Shown here: positions 12,561 through 25,239 of the stretch, piece after piece
Numbering within the stretch: the stretch's first letter is position 1
Layout of the letters: each line of letters begins with the position of its first letter
Assembly (NCBI GenBank): GCA_032191485.1
Contig: JAVDOI010000011.1
Location: 16,846,617 to 16,910,616, forward strand
Length of the DNA: 64,000 nt
Reading direction: 5' to 3'
Source: Leptoclinus maculatus
Taxonomy: Eukaryota; Chordata; Actinopteri; Perciformes; Stichaeidae
The notes under the pieces: model-generated
Told to the model about the DNA's origin: nothing
What the model saw: only the letters and a program-made list of their open reading frames with translations
The model's database searches: none
Translations under genes and position numbers: made by a program

Positions 12561-13656
12561 CGTGATTGTTGACACCGTATGATGCCGCTACATGGTCACA
12601 AGTGGCCATTTGGTTCATTTTCCTTGGTGTAGCCGGAGGAAGCTGGGTTTTCTTGGTTTGGGGAGGCACATGTGTGTCGATTGTGTGTCTTTGTGTCCTA
12701 AGCACTCGTCAATTTGCAATTAAGAGCGATACACAATTAGCAGCCATCCAAATAGATTACACTGCCATTCCAGATGAAGTAGCCACAGGAAACCCATTGA
12801 CTGCACTGTGGTTGCATGCCACTCCAATTCAAACTGGCCTGGTTTTCTGCACTCAAACTAGAGCTCAATCGAAATGTTGGAACCAATCTTCAGTATTTTT
12901 GAGAGAAGACTGATAATGAAACAATACAGCTCGTTTAAACGCAGCTACATTTATGTAAATTATTTTGGTATAAATTTTAAATATCACGACTTATGATGTT
13001 CTGCATACAATTGAATCCAAATCATTCTGAAACTAAGATGAGTAAAATAAAATGTAGTGCCAGCCAACCAACATTAAATTATCTTACACATTGGCAAAAC
13101 AAGAAAAATGAGTGGAGGCTAAATATAATTGAGCTCATATTAACGTTTGCTAATTTACAATTATATTACGCTGTATTACCAAAGGAAATACTGTACTTTG
13201 TTTTCTTCACTACAATTTAAATGATGGCTGTTAATTAAGTTTCTGTAAAAAAAAACTGTATATGTTAACTAGAAATAAGACCAATTACATCATTAAAGTG
13301 CTGCTTAATCTTGACGGTAAATGAAATAAGCTTAGTCTGCTTAATAAGTAATTTTGGTTTTGATACTTGTTAAAAGGAAGAATAATTTGCTTAATCATTA
13401 GCAATTCAAAAAGTAGTTTTTAGAGCTGGTAGTAATAAGTAAGAGGAGCATTTAGTGTGTCTTGCTCGTTTCAGATTCATAATGTCTCATCCATGATTTC
13501 GGTATCATTTAAGGTAAGAAACACACAACATTTGTTCAGACATGATTGAACTGCCAAATGTGTCTGTTTTTCGACATGTTTGAGTGATGTGACCCTCAAG
13601 CTCCTTCGTCTCCAGCCTCTCATTAGGACAAAATCAAATCAAAAATATTGACATGT
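12561..13656. other. Gene-free AT-rich stretch
   Basis: A 115-codon frame at 12566-12913 has no recognised domain. The rest is AT-rich with short homopolymers and nothing else identifiable. Confidence 0.4.
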
Positions 13657-13999
13657 AACATCCATCAATCCTTCTTGTGTATCTGCATATGCTTGTCAGA
13701 GTCCCTGGGAGCTGCAGCCTATAGATGTTGTAGACTCTGCACAGACCACCAGTCTATCACAGGGCTAACACATATAGACAAACACATTCACACTCACGTT
13801 CACACCCACAACAGGAAATTAAGAGTCTCCAATTCACAAGACCTGCGTGTTATTGGACTGTTAAAAAAAAAAAAAGGAGCAACAGGAAGAAACCACGCAG
13901 ATAAGAGGAGAACACAGCGAGGCCCCAGCTGGTCGAGTCGGGTTTTTGCTAAGAAGCTACAGAACAAACCGCTGAGTCATCGTCATTGCAACAACCAGC
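13657..13999 (-). mobile_element. tRNA-headed SINE, diverged and internally deleted
   Basis: Read on the minus strand, the element starts near 13999 with a decayed tRNA-like head (plus strand CCGCTGAGTCATCGTCATTG; a GGTTAGCAC-type A-box region and GGTTCGAATCC-type B-box region are eroded). A body follows whose plus-strand words include ACCAGTCTATCACAGGGCTA, CATTCACACTCACGTTCACA, AGAGTCTCCAATTCAC and CACGCAGATAAG. It ends in a GGATG-type tail (plus strand CATCCATCAATCC near 13657-13672). These match a dispersed teleost repeat I know from memory. An A13 run at about 13862-13874 lies inside. It is non-coding and moved by LINE machinery in trans. Confidence 0.75.
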
Positions 14000-15596
14000 T
14001 AAGTTCTCTACATTTCTCCTACATGTAAAGTTGAAGACTTAGTTCGTGGTTAATGGTTAAATGTACTAAGTCAGGAATTGGAAAAACTGCATGGTACATA
14101 CTACAACAAAATACTGCAATCTCATGTATTGCTAATTTACAATTTATTTAGTTGTCTTTTCCCAGGTGGTTCTTGTACCATGTTTTATAATGTGGACTGG
14201 AACAACACACTATATGTCGCTGTTTATGGCAAAAAAAGTCATAAGGACATTTACCAATCATGTCATATCATTTAAACTGTTTGCAATATATAGTAACATT
14301 TCATTTTAAAAAGGGTAAACCATCACATTTCTACTTTGCCCATCTCCTCAGTGATAAACTGGGCAGAGGCCTGAGTGTGTTCGATTAAAGGAGGACACCA
14401 CTCGGGAGTGATTAAAGTTTGATGAAGCATGAGTCGGCCCACAGATTGAAATGTTGGTTTGGGGTTGTTGCACCGGTTACTCTGCCAAAGTGACACACAA
14501 AGTATACTTTTAGTGGTTTGAAAATAGAAATATAATACCTATGTGGTACAAATTACTCTGAGAATATGTCATGATGCAAATGATAACACAGTATGTTGTT
14601 TTACATATTAATACAGTTAATGAGTCAGTTAATCGCTGTATTCATTTTCAAGTGGTTTAATATCATATAGTGACCTCCAGGGGAAAGAAGCAGGAGATAG
14701 TTGAATAAGAAGCAGGTTTATTTCTATGAATATGAGAATTATCTTAACTATGTTTAATCATGTTGTACTCTAAAAAGAGAGACATGACAAAGAATGAATG
14801 AGGAATGAGAGGACTTAACAAGTTGAATGTCTGTCATTACTAATAGTACATCCATTTATACAGCATTACTATATGACTGCTTTGTGTAAGATCTGGTGGT
14901 TGAGTGTCAGTGAAGTCAGAGGGTTAAAGTAATTACATTTATTTGTCTGCAATGTTTATTTTTCACCAAATGTGAAGCAAATTTGCACCATTCTTCTTCA
15001 GGTGAGAGTTGGGTAAGAATATATACCATCAGATTATTACATTTGTCTATGGTCATAGATTTTGCCATACGGTTTATACTGCGCCTTTAACACATCTGTG
15101 TGTACTCTATTAGGCCTTGGTGGGCAATATTGCTGTTTTACTGCAAGATAGGATTAGTTTTGTGATGAAGTATAATTTCTCAATTGATTTCCCAGAAAAT
15201 GTATTGCATCACGATCTATTTCCATATCTTGACATGAAATAATTCACAGTGTGATGAAGGATTTTACTCCACCTCTATTTCAAGTCCTGTCAAGTTGCCT
15301 TAAAAAGGACCACAACAACAGCTATTTAAACTCTTTCAAACACCTGTTTAAAAAATACAACAACGTAAGTTATACAGATCAGTATCAAAATCATCCACAC
15401 ACCTACAGAGACTGTCCAGTCAGACAACACGCTGCTAGCTGCTTCAAAACTGTGACATTTGTGACAACCACAGCTAAAAAGGCATACAGTTCTTCCCCAG
15501 TGAAAAGCTCAGTTGCATGAAGGCAGAACAAGAAGACTCTTTCTCTCAAAGGGATTCGTGCTGCAGACCACGAGAAGCTTCTGAAGGCAACACAAG
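14000..15596. other. Gene-free stretch
   Basis: Unique AT-rich DNA with an octamer motif ATGCAAAT at 14574-14581. Around 14330-14450 the sequence is less AT-rich and could be a regulatory block, but no clear motif set was seen. Confidence 0.4.
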
Positions 15597-15618
15597 TTGG
15601 TGTGTGTACACACACCAA
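15597..15618. repeat. Perfect 22-bp palindrome
   Basis: TTGGTGTGTGT at 15597-15607 is followed directly by its exact reverse complement ACACACACCAA at 15608-15618. There is no spacer. It lies about 20 bp before a LINE-derived tail. Confidence 0.9.
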
Positions 15619-15639
15619 TTCTATTTCTCCAATTCAATA

Positions 15640-15781
15640 TCTGCTCTGTTATTTTATTGTACTGTATATATTGTGCATTTCCATACCTCATATTTTATTC
15701 TACTCTGTAACTTGCTGCTGCTACAAACAAATTTCCCACTGGGGATGAATAAAGTTTATATCTATCTATCTATCTATCTAT
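15640..15781 (+). mobile_element. LINE 3' tail with (TATC)n end
   Basis: The segment runs from TGCTCTGTTATTTTATTG through CTGCTGCTACAAACAAATTT and CCCACTGGGGATGAATAAAG into a TATC microsatellite at 15757-15781. This layout (ATTTCCC-CTGGGG-GAATAAAG then a short tandem tail) is the usual 3' end of teleost L2/Rex-type LINEs and of SINEs that borrow their tail. No reverse transcriptase remains, so this is a 5'-truncated insertion on the plus strand. The open frame at 15517-16017 runs through it by chance. Confidence 0.65.
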
Positions 15782-15789
15782 TCTTTTTG

Positions 15790-17302
15790 TCATGTGCTGC
15801 TCTTTATTTGGTGTTAAGTACTACCGCGACGACAGGACAAACTCTTTTTCTTTGTATCAGGACCGAATTTGGTTTAACTGTGATTATTAATGAAGCGCAG
15901 CCAGTTGCACCGCATTACATAACATGCCGCATGAATACACATAGCGTGACAATGCATAATGTATTTATTGTATTCAGGATGATACTGTGTAGGTGGTCTC
16001 CTGTCTGTTGTGCGTGATGTCCTGCTGGACCAAGTGAACCAGTTATGTTACCATGTTAGTTGTTTGTTAGTTGCTTCACTGCCCCAAACACACAAATTAA
16101 CATTACGTTCACATTACTGCACTTGACAAACCTTATTACATTTGTCAGCACAAAAGTCTGCAAAAAAACCAACGTATCTTTTGTTATGTATGAGATTTAA
16201 GATTAAAGAGAAAAAATAGAGAAATAAATAGTTAACGAGAGAATAACTACTGCTCTAGACCAAAGCATGCTTGGATAAAAGTTGGCATATCGAGCTGTGG
16301 AAAAGCATCAGACAAGGGAGTAATTGGTTTCTTAGGGACACGTGGCAGGGTGTCAACTAAAAGGTTACAAGAGGCCATCGGACGTGCAGCTTCCCACACC
16401 AATGACCATTCTTAAGAAGCCCTCATCATCTCCCATTCACATCACGTTTATCATTTCATCAACAGTACAAGTACAGGTAGCTTGGCAGACATTAATGCTT
16501 GTAGATACTTTTCATGTGGAAACTTCTCTTTGAGTACTTCTGATATAACTTCATGTAGCATGAAAGAAAGATCAAAAAGGAACCAGAATAAAAGTTCAGT
16601 GGAGAGGGAGGTCAGAGACCGGCCAGGAAAGGAAAAAGCAATAACCCAAAAGTAATAAAGGAAGCACTGCTGGGAAAGTGGGCGTTTGCTGATTTGTTTG
16701 CTTTTTTGGTGGTTATGTGCATATTTTCCTCTTATGCATCTCATCTTCGGACAGAAAAAGATGAAGGCTGCGTCAGGACTGCGAGCTCTTTGTTTAAATG
16801 CGACTCTTTATTTCCTCCGTCAAGGGGGAAGTCAGATTGCGACCCTGTGCTTCTGTCAGTCATCCCTTCAGCCCCAAGGGGAACAGTCTGTCTTTATCGC
16901 GCAGGCCGTCCATCCACTGCTGTCCTTTTGTTTCAGACTCTATTCATAGATCATGAAAAGGGAGACGTCTTTTCTCTCTCCCTCTTTAATCCTATTTTTG
17001 TCCTTGCGCGGCTTGATTAAGTTGCCACGTGCGAGGCTGTATCCTCTCGGAGCCTATTCATCCTTGCAGTGTGATAATTATCAGAATGGATGCATCTCAT
17101 ATACACACATACACGACCACGGGGGAGGCTACAGGTGGGGCACTCATGTCTCTTATCATCAACAAACCAAATCAATCAGCGATCGTGTACGCAGGGTGCG
17201 TCCTCTTATCAAAGTGGAGCAAAACTGGGCATTGTTTGATTTATGTAAAGCATGCTAAAAATGTCCTCATGTGTCTATATTTGCACACGTTTTGTATCCG
17301 TC
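15790..17302. other. Gene-free stretch
   Basis: Several overlapping short frames at 16451-17358 show no domain. No repeats were recognised. Confidence 0.4.
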
Positions 17303-17332
17303 TGTGTGTGTGTGTGTGTGTGTGCGCGTGTG
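17303..17332. repeat. (GT)n microsatellite
   Basis: About 30 bp of TG dinucleotides with one GCGCG interruption near the 3' end. Confidence 0.95.
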
Positions 17333-17552
17333 CCTTGTTGCACTGCATGCCTGCGTGAGCCATGTACAGTATCTGCTTCCAGAGTACTTAGCCAGAGGAG
17401 CTGTCTACTGTTTGAATAAGGGCAGTCAGTCACCGGCACTAAAGAGAACATTCATCAAGCACTTTCACAGCTTACACCTGTTTCTGCTGGCTAAGACAGA
17501 CAAGCTGGGACGGCTGCGGTGCCACATCACTCTACACGCTTTCCCAAGTGTT

Positions 17553-17554
<2 letters not shown>

Positions 17555-17588
<34 letters not shown>

Positions 17589-17598
17589 GGTGGGGGGG
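17555..17598. repeat. (TG)n microsatellite running into a G-rich run
   Basis: TG repeats at 17555-17586 run into GGGGGTGGGGGGG, a purine-rich tract that could take up Z-DNA or quadruplex forms. Confidence 0.95.
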
Positions 17599-17599
17599 C

Positions 17600-19542
17600 T
17601 GCACACACATATTGCTCCTGATGCTTTTCGCATTAGCTCCCCGCAATGACCATCACCATTCATAGGTAAATAAAGCTAACTCGCCTTGGCATGACAAGAG
17701 GTGAGCAAACGGCGTTTCTAAATCACAGATCTACCTGCATCACGGTGGCGGTGGTGCATTTCAAACAACATTACGGTGCTGGTTGACTTATGCTTGACTT
17801 CACAGGAGGGGTGGGTCTGACCCCACACACTGCTAGGGTTTTGATAAAGTCGTTGCCAGTAACAGCAGGCATGGTTGCCTCCTGCTCAGCCTTGTTAAAC
17901 TGTAGGACTGTAACGCTGCATAATTTCCAGCTAATATGACAGATGTGTTCTAATCATGATAAAGGGCTGACTGCGATGCATAGCGACCTTGCGGCCTCAC
18001 CTCAGAGCTCAAAGCGTTGCTCCCATTCAGTGCTCGGCAGCATCACACATAATTGTCTAACTCTATTCTGACATGGCCACTCAGTGGAATTGGGCCTTTT
18101 TAGCTCCACATATCAAATGTCTCTCTTTGGTGAGGTGTGTGCGCACGTCACACTTTTTTGGAGCTCACTTCAGCGTGCATTTCCTTATATGGACAGGATA
18201 AGGGCATTATTAGTGTGATCCATCAGAGGATATGCGTCACTCCTTCATATCTTCTTTCCTGCCGCCTCAGGTTTTGATATTACACTCTTATCTTCTTCAC
18301 ACTCCTGTTGTCTGCCGTAGTGCAGGGAGGGGAGAGGAAAAAAAGAAGCTCGACCACTCGCATGCAGTACACATTCTCGGCTTTATCGATTTCCTTTAAA
18401 ATTGTATTTGCAGAAAACAGGAAGACTCTGGGCTTTAATGTTTCCTACTCTCTGCAACATCTGGTCTGGGGTTGCTAGGTAACACGTGGCACGGCAGTGT
18501 TTGATGTGTGTGCTCTTTGCAAATGGCTTTGATCCTGAGCACACTGACAGACTCTCCACAGAGTTGCCTTCCCCTGGTAGTTTTGGCACCTCATCACACT
18601 ATGGAGACTAAAACGTTTCTGAAAGCTCCCGAGTGAAATGGAATACCTAGCTTGTTTGGCAAAGTAGAAAAGGGAAGCTGTCCAGAAAAGTTTAAGCTTG
18701 AAACTCTTTCCATTAACAGCGCTACAGAATAAGGCAGGCAGTGCCTCCGAGTTATCAAGTCATGTGACAAAGGAGACCGCAGTTCACTGAAAGCAACAGC
18801 CTGCATGATGTTATGCACTCATCAAGGATGAAACAGATCACGTTTAATACAATAGACTTCTAAAGGAATAGCACCGACACAAAGGTCGGTATGTGAATGA
18901 CAGTATTGTTTAAATCAAATGAGATGTGGGATCTTTAAAGTGAGACTTCTCTCTGTTGCATGTGATCAAACACGTCCCAAAACACTGCCTGCATGACATT
19001 TCACTTCCACACAGTGACGTTTCATTCTTTTCCATAAAGTAAACCTTCAATCTTATCCAGGTACAGGAAAAAGCTTTGTTAGGAAAAAAACAAACTTCTT
19101 TTTATAACTCACTCCACTGACGGTGAAACTAGTCACATGTATTACTGAAGACACGTCATAGCATCTGTTTAGAAGCTGATGGGTAAAACCATTCCTTTAT
19201 TTAATGCATGATTTACAAACATTATTTTCAGTACAGGCATACAAATCAGCATATAAAAGATCCCTTCTCTCTTACTAGGGTTGTAAATAATGCGACAAAT
19301 AAAGAATTGAAGATAAGGAAAGAGTAGAAATTATGAAAAAAACCCCACATTTAATTGCTAAGTCTGATCATTCTTTAATGTGTTTTCTTACTTTAGAAAT
19401 GAAAAGACACACTTTACCACAAAGCCAAGCCATGTGAGCTAACGTGAAAAATGTATATTCTGAAGTAAAATAGTCCGAAAGTAATCATACTCAATTTGCA
19501 ATTTGCACACAGACCTGCACAACACTGAGCCAAGCCAAAGGA

Positions 19543-19545
<3 letters not shown>
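17600..19545. other. Gene-free stretch
   Basis: Unique sequence of mixed composition with no supported gene, RNA or repeat. Confidence 0.4.

Positions 19546-19620
<75 letters not shown>
19546..19620. repeat. (GA)n microsatellite, about 75 bp
   Basis: A nearly uninterrupted AG repeat. The open frames across it read as RE or SL runs and are not genes. An opposite-sense CT tract lies 625 bp downstream. Confidence 0.97.
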
Positions 19621-19622
<2 letters not shown>

Positions 19623-19724
19623 GGAGAGAAATGGGGTGTGCAGTGGCCCTGCACACGGGCGCATTCCAGCTTGTGTGAGGTTCTTACAGGTTTGATTATT
19701 GAGTTCCACAGGGCAATTGGCTCA

Positions 19725-19915
19725 AATGAGGGCTGACAGCTTCGCGGGGCACCAAACAGCTGGAGAGCTCATCTCTGCCAGCAGCCACATTAAGACCATT
19801 TCACTCCCAGGTGCATCGGCTGCTATGATCTGTGATTAAGACATAACTAATGAAGAGTTGGTGAAAGCAATCCGGTGCCACTGCATCTGCAGACGCTTTC
19901 AAGATGCTGGACCTG
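19725..19915. promoter_or_regulatory. Candidate regulatory block
   Basis: Unique sequence of higher complexity between two microsatellites, with CAGCTG E-box (CAAACAGCTGGAG), GATTAAGACATAACTAATGA homeodomain-type words and GCAATTGGC. Conservation is untested. Confidence 0.2.
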
Positions 19916-20244
19916 TGTCTTCATAGATTTACAGAAAAATAAACTGGGAGGATGTTAATAATGACACTGATTGGATTAAAGGTGGACATCCAGCAATGAA
20001 AACGTTCTTTACAAGCTACCCACACTCACCGTCCTTCAAAAGACTACGTGCAACACAATGAGCTCATCTGTCACAGCCTTTCGAATAAGTGCCAATATAC
20101 GTCAATACAGCGTCACACAAGTGTCATTCCACCTTATTTACCGATTCATATCTGTAACCTAGCAACCAATCAACAGCTGGCAGCTAGGCAACAAACTAAC
20201 CAGCTCCATTGCTTTGTACTTCTGTGTGAAAACACCATGAATGG

Positions 20245-20245
<1 letters not shown>
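19916..20245. other. Gene-free stretch
   Basis: No gene or repeat was recognised between the candidate block and the CT microsatellite. Confidence 0.4.

Positions 20246-20305
<60 letters not shown>
20246..20305. repeat. (CT)n microsatellite, about 60 bp
   Basis: An uninterrupted CT repeat, reverse complementary to the GA tract at 19546-19620. Confidence 0.97.
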
Positions 20306-20308
<3 letters not shown>

Positions 20309-20799
20309 GTATTGCTTAATTGTTTACTTGAACTGCAGAGCCATAATGACATTATCTTTTTGAATTCTTGTTTGGATTTGGCTGAAATCCATGTGTATCA
20401 ATTTTTGAGAGTTATACTTTCTGCAAAAACGATGTCAAAGCCTGGTGGAAACGAATTGACATAATCTCTCCTTAGTGCAATATGTATGAGCAACCACTCA
20501 CCGTGGCAAACGAAAATGTGCCCGATGTTATGCACAACGTGGGTGTTGGGACCCCTGAGCAACTTGTAATTGCGTTTCATAATGGTTATTTCTTCCTCCT
20601 TACACTTTTCTCTTGCAAGATGGGAGATAATGGAGCGCTGCGTGGAAAGGGAACGATAAGGCGTTACCCAGGTTCAAAAGATTTGTGCGATCTTTGCCTG
20701 AAACTCGCATTTCGACTTTGATGTGACCGACAGACAGGCAAATGTGTCAGTTGGTCGGTGGGGAGCCCGCGTCACACGCTGACAGTAGCAGTAGGTTTC

Positions 20800-20960
20800 A
20801 TTCATCATTTTATTCTTCGGAGATGTCTCATCAGCCTGTCACCTGTTGTGCTGGCGGTAAACAAGGATGAATGATGAATTACAGAATTCAATTAGGTGAC
20901 AGCAGCTGTCACAGAGGCTAGTTAAACTATTTGCGGTACTAATCCTGTGAAAGTCTGTGG
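20800..20960. promoter_or_regulatory. Candidate regulatory block with TALE-type palindrome
   Basis: GTGACAGC-A-GCTGTCAC at 20896-20912 is a perfect palindrome built of two facing TGACAG (MEIS/PREP/TGIF-type) sites. AATTAG lies immediately 5'. A TGAATGATGAATTACAGAATTC run just upstream adds ATTA cores. Facing TALE sites beside a homeodomain site suggest an enhancer; this is inference. Confidence 0.35.
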
Positions 20961-23900
20961 AGAGCTGTTTTTTTTCCCCCTTCTCAGCCCTGCTTGTGGT
21001 CTAGGCTTCTGTTGACAAACGCTACATCATCGTAGAGGACAGGAAGCTGAATTGCATCTCAAGGCTGTTTCCATGTAATATTCATTGTCATCTGAGAACA
21101 CAGCGGCTTCAAGTTTTAGATCAAAAGCATTTCTATTCAGCAACGAGGGAAGGCACTTGACTGTGGAGGAGGAATACACAAATCGCCTTGTTCTGTCTTT
21201 GATATTTTTGTTTTCCATCGGACCTTTGGCAGTGAAGCAGTTCCGTCCACAGACGGTCAAAGTGCTGCATCTTTTCAGCATCTAGTAGCATGACGTCTGA
21301 ATCATCAATCAGGCTTACTGTTACTTAAAGCAGGAATATTTTGTTCATGTTCTGCACTGGGTGAAACGTACATTACACGAGGCAGAGCCATTAATCTTCT
21401 TTCCTGGCATAGCCTTGCTTGTTTGATGCCATTTCTTAAACAGAGACTTGCTTCTAACATTCCTAATGTTGCCATCCATTCAGCTTCAGTATTACAGCTC
21501 AACATATAGTGGTGCTGAAGCAAAATACGTGTTATAATTGTAATCTCAGACAAGTAATGTTTAAAAACAGGATGTTAAACCTCAATGCAATAACCTGCCA
21601 CACAGCAGAGATAAAACGGGAGCGCCAACAACTGAAATGGAAATTTACTGTAGTGACTCATCCTCATTTTTCCCCCTGAGATCTTTATTTCATTTTGAAT
21701 CATCCCAATATGTGATACTGCTATATTGTGCACAATGTCAGCCACCCATTCACTATCAGCTGTCACCGTTGCCCCCAGTCCTGAGAGCTGTCTCGCTGTC
21801 ATTTTCAAGAAAGTCTTGACTGTTTCGCCCCAGGACCAGAGTTATTTAAATTTAGGTGAAAACCATGTGAATTGTGCTCTCAAATACTTTCAGACTAATC
21901 CTATTTAAGGCAAATGCACGACTCTAGCATTCCTCAACAATCTTATCTTTGCATCTCTGCATACATACAGTACAATCCCATTAATTTCACCCTCGACGGT
22001 GGTGCTTAATATAATGTAGATGTAAGATTTAAAGTACTTCGTAGGAGTTGACATGATACATTCGACGGTCTAATTTAAGACTGATGATGAGATAAAGCAC
22101 ATTCGTTTCTTGACCAACGGGATTTGCCTTCTACATCCATTTCTTCCTCCCACGCATGTGCACATGTTGAAGTGATATATCGAAGTCCAACCAGTCCATT
22201 AAATATCTATTCGTAATTTCCTGAGCTTTACAGATAGCGAGCCTATTACATATTTAGTTGACTCCGCTGCTGCACGGCACAGAAATCAATCTGCCGGGAG
22301 ATACAAGGTTACAGTAGCCAATGTGAGGACTCCCCATACCACATTTATACATGTTTTATTGCATTTGTCCGACAATTGGTCAAAAGCTCTTCTTATTAAC
22401 ATTTGGAGGACATGTTTTATTATACTCAAAAAGGCGTCAGAAACTGCTGCCACTGAAGATGAATAGTTTCTCAAGTGTCATTGTACAAAGAGATACCAGC
22501 TCAGAGCTCAGCTGGAACATCAAAAGTCTCAATAATCTGATATATCTATGCAGGGGATCCTTCACTCTGGACAGTGGGCATGTTTGCTACAACTACAAAC
22601 ATAGTTTTGCATTTGCTTACTGTGCCACTGGAATTAATTTATTCATTATTCACACTTGCAATAATGATGCAAATGCAGTTTTTTGAGATGGTGGTCGGCA
22701 AAATGCTAGGAATGATGACAGCATCTTCACAAGCCCATGTTTAAGCCTCTGCAGACACATACTACACTCTCCTCAGCAAGAGGACACCAGCAGAAAAGCT
22801 AAAACTCGGTTATATGTTTTTTTATCTGTTGTGCACGCCATGATTTGCATTTCAAAGGATTTTTTTTTTAAGATTCAGCAGTAAACAGACACAGCAGTAA
22901 AGGCCAGTGTTTAGCTTCTCTGAACGGCGGCATAGAAATCCCATCATAAATTAAGTCATTAAGCAATGCATGGCAGTGGTGTAAAATGACATGAGTTGTT
23001 GAGATGGGAAAACATATGGCAAAGCAGCAGATTACATGTTCACAACCATAATCAACTGATGGTGAACTAATAAGAAACAAAAGGCATTCTTATGATTGAG
23101 CTTGTGGAAAAGACAGTCGATTCTTTTTAGCTGCAGAGAACACCAAGGTCTGAAGTACTGATGATACTCTAAAGTGTTAGATTGATGGGATACTTGGTCC
23201 CGGAGTGGAACAAACCATTTATAACAGCGTGAGTACAACACGTCCCTGACATCACAAACTCACCTAATAGTCCTTGAAACCTGGGACAACCTGATGCTTC
23301 AACGCCAAATAGATGCTTTGGAATGGGCCAGAAACTACCTTATGGTTTTATCTTTTTTGTTTTACAGGGTTACTTTAACACAATGCATTTATCTTTTTAC
23401 ATTATTGCGTGAGCGAGATATTCTTCTTTCACTGCAACTACATAAATACAACGCGGCTATTTTACAGTATGAAGCACAATACTAGCTTGCTAAATCAGCT
23501 GTGATTTTTGTGTGGCAGATGTTTTAAATTCAGCGTGAGTGAGGGCGCATCCTTAGGACTGATAAGTATGTGTGTGTCAAGGGTAGGCCCTGTCCTTTTG
23601 CAGTGCATAATTATTTCATGTAACATGCTTACTACCAGAGTTGCACTTGGCCGAGTCCTGAGGGATGGTGAAAGGCCAACTGCTGTTGCATCTCACTTCT
23701 TCCTCACTGGGAAGTGGGGCTATGTAGATAAGCTTGCGTTCCACTTTGGTGGGTTCATCTGGTGTAACGCCGACTGTGTGGAGGATAAAAAGTAAATACC
23801 CTGACAAACCTTGGCAGTGCAACTAAGAGAATGAAAGAGGTTAATGAGAGCACTTCACATTCACATGCCAGTATCTAATGACTGTTAGGGTGAAATGCAG

Positions 23901-25222
23901 TTATCATCAATGGCATCTCTCAATGGAAGTCATTAAAATAATTCCAAGATGCAGTTCAACTGTGAAAGCGAATGCGAGTGTTGCCAGGCAATCAGCCCCC
24001 CTCGCAGAGAAGGCTGATGTAATAATCTGCTCGCTCCAAATGGACAGAGGCTGTTTTGACAGTGCTTGGCCCTGGGCTCAATTTACAAAGCAAGCAAACA
24101 GCTGATCGACTCAAGAGCCGGGCATGTGCTTTAAATATGTGTCATGTATCCACAAGGCAGTCAGTTTCCTTTGCTCTTTAAAAACAAAAAGACATCTACG
24201 TCAAAAGCAACAGCTTTTTAAAGACAGGTGAAGAGCCTGATGATTGCACACAGAAGTTAGGTTATAATATAACATTTACTCCGGCAGTAAACTGGTACAG
24301 AAGGGATGAGCCGCCAGTGCATGAAAGTCAAATATTATCTTGGCAAAGCAGAGAGCCAAGAACAGGGCAGTTCAAGATACCACGAGCAGCCCTGCTGAAT
24401 GCAGTAGTTCAAAAGGGGGCTCATATTGTGCATAAGGACAGATCCCAGGAGAGAATGATTACACCGAACTGCTGTCGACCAATGTGTACCTTTCATCCCG
24501 AATGTGCCATGGGTGACAATCCATCAATACCAATGGAGTAAACACAGATAGCTGCAGAATAAACTGTGATGGTAGATAGGAAAAGAATGTCGAACTGTAA
24601 TTCTGGATCAATTATGTCCCAATATAAAGTTGCTAATAGCATGTAAATATGTGGGCAAATTACAGCACTGTGGAATTTAATAGACAAAAGGATAGTGCAA
24701 GTACTCAGGCTTAGCCTCATATGCAATAGTAATTCAAAAGTATAGATAAGCTAAAGAAAATTAAAGATTGGAATAATGGATCATAACAAATGAGATCAAT
24801 TCTAACTTATCTGGGGATTAACATTCCTATAAATGGCTCCTCCTGAATTCTTCGCCCAGTTTTGAAATTATTAATACATAATGTGAAATCTGTAGATCTG
24901 CCCCATGGCGTGCAAAGCAGGAATCTCTTCCATAACTGTTCATATGTAAGAGCAGTCCAGTTCTGCCGGTCTGTGCCTGGTAGGTATTGGTAAAGATGGT
25001 TGCGCTGATGCCTGACTGAGGGAATGACTTCATGAGCACGGTAGGTCTTATGATAGGTCTTTAGCTGTGATGCTGAAGAGTTGACAGCTTTGTAAAACGA
25101 CTGTCCAATAAATCCAACTCCATGAACTAGGGCAATAAATACAGCAGGAACTCAGAGTAACAGCAGCTCTGGCTTATCGGTAAAAGTTCAAATTGTGCAG
25201 ACTTCAACAAAGAGTGAAGCTA
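20961..25222. other. Gene-free stretch
   Basis: No coding gene is supported. Octamer motifs lie at 22667-22674 (plus) and 22843-22850 (minus), the second abutting a SOX-like half site. A T run lies near 22860-22869. Confidence 0.4.
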
Positions 25223-25223
25223 C

Positions 25224-25239
25224 GGGGGGGGGGGGGGGG
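25224..25239. repeat. Poly(G) run, 16 bases
   Basis: Sixteen consecutive G residues followed by TGAGGAGG. Homopolymer lengths are prone to assembly error. Confidence 0.9.

Noticed and set aside
13721..13990. Coding exon at the 126-codon frame 13648-14028
   Set aside because: The segment is a recognisable SINE.
15517..16017. 166-codon frame on the plus strand
   Set aside because: It runs straight through a palindrome, a LINE tail and a TATC microsatellite.
19414..19736. Four overlapping frames with SL or RE runs
   Set aside because: Translation of the GA microsatellite.
20048..20464. 138-codon frame with a long SL run
   Set aside because: Created by the CT microsatellite; no signal peptide or domain is credible.
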